Shown in pieces: positions 14,242 through 16,918 of a stretch of 16,918 nucleotides of DNA (position 1 is the stretch's first letter; every line of letters begins with the position of its first letter). Source of the DNA: Candidatus Omnitrophota bacterium (GTDB taxonomy: Bacteria; Hinthialibacterota; Hinthialibacteria; OLB16). The translations under genes were made by a program, and so were the position numbers. The stretch is taken from positions 1 to 16,918 of the forward strand of contig JACKFH010000055.1 of NCBI GenBank assembly GCA_020632575.1, in the 5' to 3' direction. The notes beneath the pieces were generated by a model. It was given only the letters and a program-made list of their open reading frames with translations, was not told where the DNA came from and made no database searches.

Positions 14242-15237
14242 TCAGAGGTCCGAGATATCTTTTCCGAATAATATTTGCGCCGAATCGCCAAGATTCAGAC
14301 TTTGGAAAGTTCCCTCAACCAGACTGTTTTCGCCAAGAAGAGACCCTCGAAGCAGCGCCCCTTTCACTGTGGAATTCCGATTGATGATGGAATCCTGAAC
14401 GATCGATTCCTCGATCACGCTACCCTCGGCGATGGAGGCGTTGGGGCCAAGGATCGAATCAACCAATTTCACATTCTCGGCGATATAAACCGGCTCGCGA
14501 ATAATGCACCCGGGGGCCACCACGCTCTTCGACTTTTTCTGAAGGAGGGACCGGTTGGTGGCCAACACTGTTTCGGGTTTTCCACAGTCGAACCAATTGG
14601 TAACGGGAAAGGTGGTCATCTCCTCCCCTTCCTCAAGCATGATTTGGAGGGCATCGGTCAGTTGATACTCCCCCTTGGTGGTCTTGTCCTGCTCAACGAT
14701 GAGTGTTTCGAGTGCATCGGCAAGTTTTTTCGAGTTCTGAATGAAATAGAGCCCCACGATGGCCAGATTGCTCGGAGGAACATCCGGTTTTTCCACGAAT
14801 CCTTTGATCAGGTTGTTCTCAAGTTTGACCACGCCGAAACGACGGGGGTCCTCGACTTCGCGAACTCCGATCGAGGTTTTCCCTCCGCTGAAAACTTCCC
14901 TGAAAGAGCAGTCGAAGATGGTGTCTCCAAGGACAATTAGGCTTGGGGATTCGTCCATGTAATCCTTAGCCAGATAAATGGCATGCCCGAGGCCGAGCCG
15001 CTTTTCCTGTGGGATCACATGGATCTTGAGATCGAATGCTTCGCTGACATATTCGCGAATTTGGTCCCCACGGTACCCAACGATGAGGACCAATTCATCG
15101 ATGCCATCCTCCATGAGTTGCTCGATGATGTGTCCCAGGATCGGCTTTCCCGCCACCTGGACCATCACCTTCGGCAATGTGTATGTATGCGGGCGCAGAC
15201 GTGTCCCCTCGCCCGCGACGGGAATTATCGCTTTCAT
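14242..15237 (-). CDS. Sugar-1-phosphate nucleotidyltransferase with left-handed beta-helix (glucose-1-phosphate thymidylyltransferase-like)
   Basis: 331 residues from the ATG at 15235-15237 (MKAIIPVAGEGTRLRP), the canonical family start. The frame extends 29 codons further upstream, but that part is unconserved and coincides with a leader hairpin. The N-terminal Rossmann-like domain (1 to about 230) has the nucleotide loop AGEGTRLRPHTYTLPK (8-23), LGLGHAI, LGDTIFD for metal binding, FVEKP and NWFDCGKPE. From about 245 to the end there are hexapeptide-like repeats (IREPVYIAENVKLVDSILGP ...), a short left-handed beta-helix. This is the layout of long RmlA/archaeal-type nucleotidyltransferases, sometimes bifunctional. 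It makes an NDP-sugar from NTP and a sugar-1-phosphate for surface glycan synthesis. The nucleotide and sugar cannot be told from sequence alone. Confidence 0.9.
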   Translation of the reverse strand: MKAIIPVAGEGTRLRPHTYTLPKVMVQVAGKPILGHIIEQLMEDGIDELVLIVGYRGDQIREYVSEAFDLKIHVIPQEKRLGLGHAIYLAKDYMDESPSLIVLGDTIFDCSFREVFSGGKTSIGVREVEDPRRFGVVKLENNLIKGFVEKPDVPPSNLAIVGLYFIQNSKKLADALETLIVEQDKTTKGEYQLTDALQIMLEEGEEMTTFPVTNWFDCGKPETVLATNRSLLQKKSKSVVAPGCIIREPVYIAENVKLVDSILGPNASIAEGSVIEESIVQDSIINRNSTVKGALLRGSLLGENSLVEGTFQSLNLGDSAQILFGKDISDL

Positions 15238-15241
15238 CTTC

Positions 15242-15297
15242 GATGGGGGTTCCTCTCCAGGAATCTGGGTGACACAAAGAGAGGAGTATCCCCCATC
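15242..15297 (-). promoter_or_regulatory. Inverted repeat immediately upstream of the nucleotidyltransferase start
   Basis: GATGGGGG (15242-15249) pairs with CCCCCATC (15290-15297), and CCTCTC (15252-15257) with GAGAGG (15279-15284), separated by a 2/5-base internal bulge and closed by a 21-base loop. The stem ends five bases before the ATG. On the minus strand its proximal arm contains the only Shine-Dalgarno-like sequence (GAGAGGA), so folding in mRNA would hide it. A competing reading is a promoter TTGCAA (15313-15308) - 17 bases - GATACT (15290-15285), in which case most of the distal arm would not be transcribed. Confidence 0.5.
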
Positions 15298-15354
15298 TAG
15301 ATGAAAGTTGCAAGAATCGGCCAAAAAAGACCGAAAAACGACTGAACTTGGAAG

Positions 15355-16137
15355 TTAGGCCGCCTTGGGTAGGTGGTTGGCGAAGGCGAGTTCGGCGATG
15401 GAATCGACGACGAGATCGGGGGAATAGGCGAAGCGCACCAAATCTTCTTGTCGGGTGCCGCCCGAGAGGACCAGGATGGTTTGGTACCCCATTTGGACTC
15501 CCCCCAGAATGTCGGTCTCCATCGTGTCCCCTATGATCGTGGTGTCGGCGGTTGCTGTGCCCAGCTCCTTCCTAGCCTGCCGCATCATGACCGGGCTCGG
15601 CTTACCGACACTGAAGGACTCGATCCCGGTGGCCGCCTCGATCATGGCCGCGATCGCGCCACAACCCGGCCGAATTCCATCCTTTGTTGGGCAATTCGGG
15701 TCCGGATTCGTGGCCACGAGTTTAGCGCCGCCAGCCACCATCTTGACCGCTGCCTCGACCATCTCGAAGGTGATCGAACGGCCCTCGCCGATGACGACAT
15801 AATCGGGATCGTGGTCTACAATTGAGTAGCCGTTGGAGTGGAGGGCGTTCAGCAACCCCCCCTCGCCGATGACATAGGCGGTTCCCCCCGGCTTTTGCCG
15901 AGCCAGGAAACGCGCGGTCGCCATGGCGCAGGTAAAGATGTTGTTTTCCTCGACATTGAACCCCATCCTTCGGAGTTTAGTGAGGATATCCAGCCGAGTC
16001 CTTTGGCTGTTGTTGGTCAGGAAGAGGAACGGGATGTCCTCTTCTTTCAGGCGATCGATGAACTCGATCGCACCCGGGATGATTTCGCTGCTTCTATAAA
16101 TGACCCCATCCATATCGATGAGATACCCTTTGCTCAT
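15355..16137 (-). CDS. HAD-IIA family phosphatase (NagD/AraL-like)
   Basis: 260 residues from the ATG at 16135-16137, with AAAGGAG ten bases upstream; an in-frame start at 16170 would add 11 unconserved residues. Motif I is LIDMDGVIYR (nucleophile Asp8, acid Asp10), motif II LTNNSQRT (Thr41), motif III Lys179 (VGKPSP), motif IV Asp204/Asp209 in IIGDTMETDI. The large alpha/beta C2 cap lies between about 85 and 175 (VIGEGGL, VVIGEGRSITFE, ATNPDPNCPTKDG), which defines the NagD/AraL/p-nitrophenylphosphatase group. These enzymes hydrolyse small phosphoesters such as nucleotides and sugar phosphates with broad specificity. The next gene on the strand starts 117 bases downstream, so co-transcription with the nucleotidyltransferase and metK is possible. 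Confidence 0.92.
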   Translation of the reverse strand: MSKGYLIDMDGVIYRSSEIIPGAIEFIDRLKEEDIPFLFLTNNSQRTRLDILTKLRRMGFNVEENNIFTCAMATARFLARQKPGGTAYVIGEGGLLNALHSNGYSIVDHDPDYVVIGEGRSITFEMVEAAVKMVAGGAKLVATNPDPNCPTKDGIRPGCGAIAAMIEAATGIESFSVGKPSPVMMRQARKELGTATADTTIIGDTMETDILGGVQMGYQTILVLSGGTRQEDLVRFAYSPDLVVDSIAELAFANHLPKAA

Positions 16138-16382
16138 GATAGAAACTCTCCTTTGATTTGGGTGGTGCATATCTAAGCATTACGCAAGGCCCGTGCCGTA
16201 TACGGGTGGTCCGGCATCTCTACTCAGATTTTCCAACAATATTCGGCCTTGAATCTTAATTTTCTCAGAGGTTCCTGTTAAAAATTGATCAATCTGTCCA
16301 AAAAGAGAAATGCGGCAGGGTTGACTTTGGCATAGTTCCGCGTGATGGAATCCGCCGAAGATGGTCCTGTTTGAGGACGATA
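16138..16382. other. Divergent intergenic region between HAD-IIA and the GT-C gene
   Basis: 245 bases with no open frame of note. It contains a small inverted repeat around 16190-16207 (CCCGT with ACGGG, including the palindrome CCGTATACGG) and an AT-rich middle. TTGACT at 16321-16326 is a good -35-like box for the rightward gene, but nothing resembling TATAAT sits 16-18 bases after it, so I do not call a promoter. No RNA gene was recognised. Confidence 0.4.
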
Positions 16383-16918
16383 ATGAACCTGATGTCCCGT
16401 GATCGTTGGATTTGGCTCCTCATCCTTGGATTGATTGTCACTGGTTTCCTGATCGGGATGCCGATCGGTTTTCCGCTAGACGATGCGTGGATCTTTACCG
16501 TCTTTGCGGCAAACCTCAGAAACCTTGGTGAGTGGTCCTACAATCCGGGCGAGCCTTGCGCGGGAGTGACCAGCCTCCTCTGGACCTGGCTGCTCTCCTG
16601 GATCCCGGAGTCGTCCGGTTATCCCTTCAGATCCGAGGTCATCGGTGCACGTACTCTTTCGCTCCTCCTTTCCTTTCTCCCATTGGCGCTCTGCCTCCCC
16701 ACGATTTTCGCCTCGGGTTTGGCGGGCGCCAATCGGTTCCGCCATCGTCTGGGTGCGATTCTTAGTCTCGTGGCATTAGCCCATGGGATATGGCTCTTTC
16801 ACACCTTTTCGGGAATGGAGACCACTCTCTTTGTTTCGACCGGGGTTTGCGCGATTTACTTCTTTCATCGAAGCAACCACTGGCTGTCCGGCCTCTTCTG
16901 TTTCTTCCTGGTCCTGAT
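16383..16918 (+). CDS. GT-C type membrane glycosyltransferase, partial (N-terminal part, C-terminus beyond window)
   Basis: The frame is open from the ATG at 16383 (GAGG six bases upstream) to the right edge, 178 codons. The protein starts with a membrane segment (about 9-27). The first loop is PIGFPLDDAWIFTVFAANL, with the Asp33-Asp34 pair expected for the catalytic site of GT-C enzymes, then GEWSYNPGEPCAGVTSLLWTWLL. This D-D ... N-x-G-E-x-x-x-G-x-T-S-x-L-W-T pattern and the later HTFSGMETTLF (140-150) are typical of bacterial lipid-linked-sugar-dependent mannosyl/arabinosyl-type transferases. At least four hydrophobic segments are visible in this part. It likely adds a sugar from a polyprenyl-phosphate donor outside the inner membrane. 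Acceptor and sugar are unknown. Full GT-C proteins are usually 400-600 residues, so most of the gene is missing here. Confidence 0.82.
   Translation, partial: MNLMSRDRWIWLLILGLIVTGFLIGMPIGFPLDDAWIFTVFAANLRNLGEWSYNPGEPCAGVTSLLWTWLLSWIPESSGYPFRSEVIGARTLSLLLSFLPLALCLPTIFASGLAGANRFRHRLGAILSLVALAHGIWLFHTFSGMETTLFVSTGVCAIYFFHRSNHWLSGLFCFFLVL

Noticed and set aside
15314..15340. Terminator after the HAD-IIA gene
   Set aside because: The T-rich minus-strand stretch has only a 5-bp stem including a wobble pair, with the T run inside the loop rather than after it.
16321..16349. Sigma-70 promoter for the GT-C gene
   Set aside because: TTGACT is a fair -35 box, but at 16-18 bases spacing the next hexamers (TGATGG, GATGGA, ATGGAA) do not resemble a -10 element.

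Overview
The window looks like part of the chromosome of an uncultured Gram-negative-type bacterium. The evidence is a YceI periplasmic protein, a Wzm-type polysaccharide export permease, a nucleotide-sugar enzyme and signal peptides on predicted exported proteins. The gene mix (a HAF-repeat protein, a secreted neutral-ceramidase-like enzyme, an enolase-superfamily sugar-acid dehydratase, a GT-C glycosyltransferase) is common in large environmental genomes of the PVC/FCB type, but the phylum cannot be fixed from this sequence. Coding density is high, no intergenic gap exceeds 300 bases, and no phage, IS, CRISPR or tRNA was seen.

Region 1 (1-7010) is the most distinctive. A partial HAF-repeat membrane-anchored gene lies at the left edge, followed by an L-arabinose/L-fucose-isomerase-family gene on the minus strand. 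Diverging from that isomerase is a tightly coupled four-gene operon in which every junction is an ATGA overlap: a D-malate/tartrate-dehydrogenase-like enzyme, a GabD-like aldehyde dehydrogenase, a D-2-hydroxyacid dehydrogenase and a sugar-acid dehydratase. The shared upstream region carries a perfect 18-base palindrome of LacI/GalR operator type (2159-2176). Its arms overlap the candidate -35 elements of both divergent promoters. The set reads as a regulated oxidative catabolic route for a sugar or sugar acid. Its substrate is unknown, and no aldolase, kinase, transporter or regulator is visible.

Region 2 (7017-9879) has a minus-strand VOC/glyoxalase gene, then a plus-strand HAD phosphatase - ROK sugar kinase - RluA pseudouridine synthase run. 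Between the divergent genes lies a 114-base near-perfect inverted repeat (7432-7545) that looks like a MITE/REP-type mobile hairpin. A core of it recurs in a second palindromic cluster near 12906-12955.

Region 3 (9982-12866) has a YceI protein, an orphan Wzm-like ABC permease, and a convergent secreted ceramidase-like gene.

Region 4 (12990-16137) is a minus-strand series: HAD-IIA phosphatase, glucose-1-phosphate-thymidylyltransferase-like enzyme with a left-handed beta-helix tail, and S-adenosylmethionine synthetase (metK), ending at a strong stem-loop terminator. The right edge starts a GT-C type membrane glycosyltransferase on the plus strand, cut by the window.
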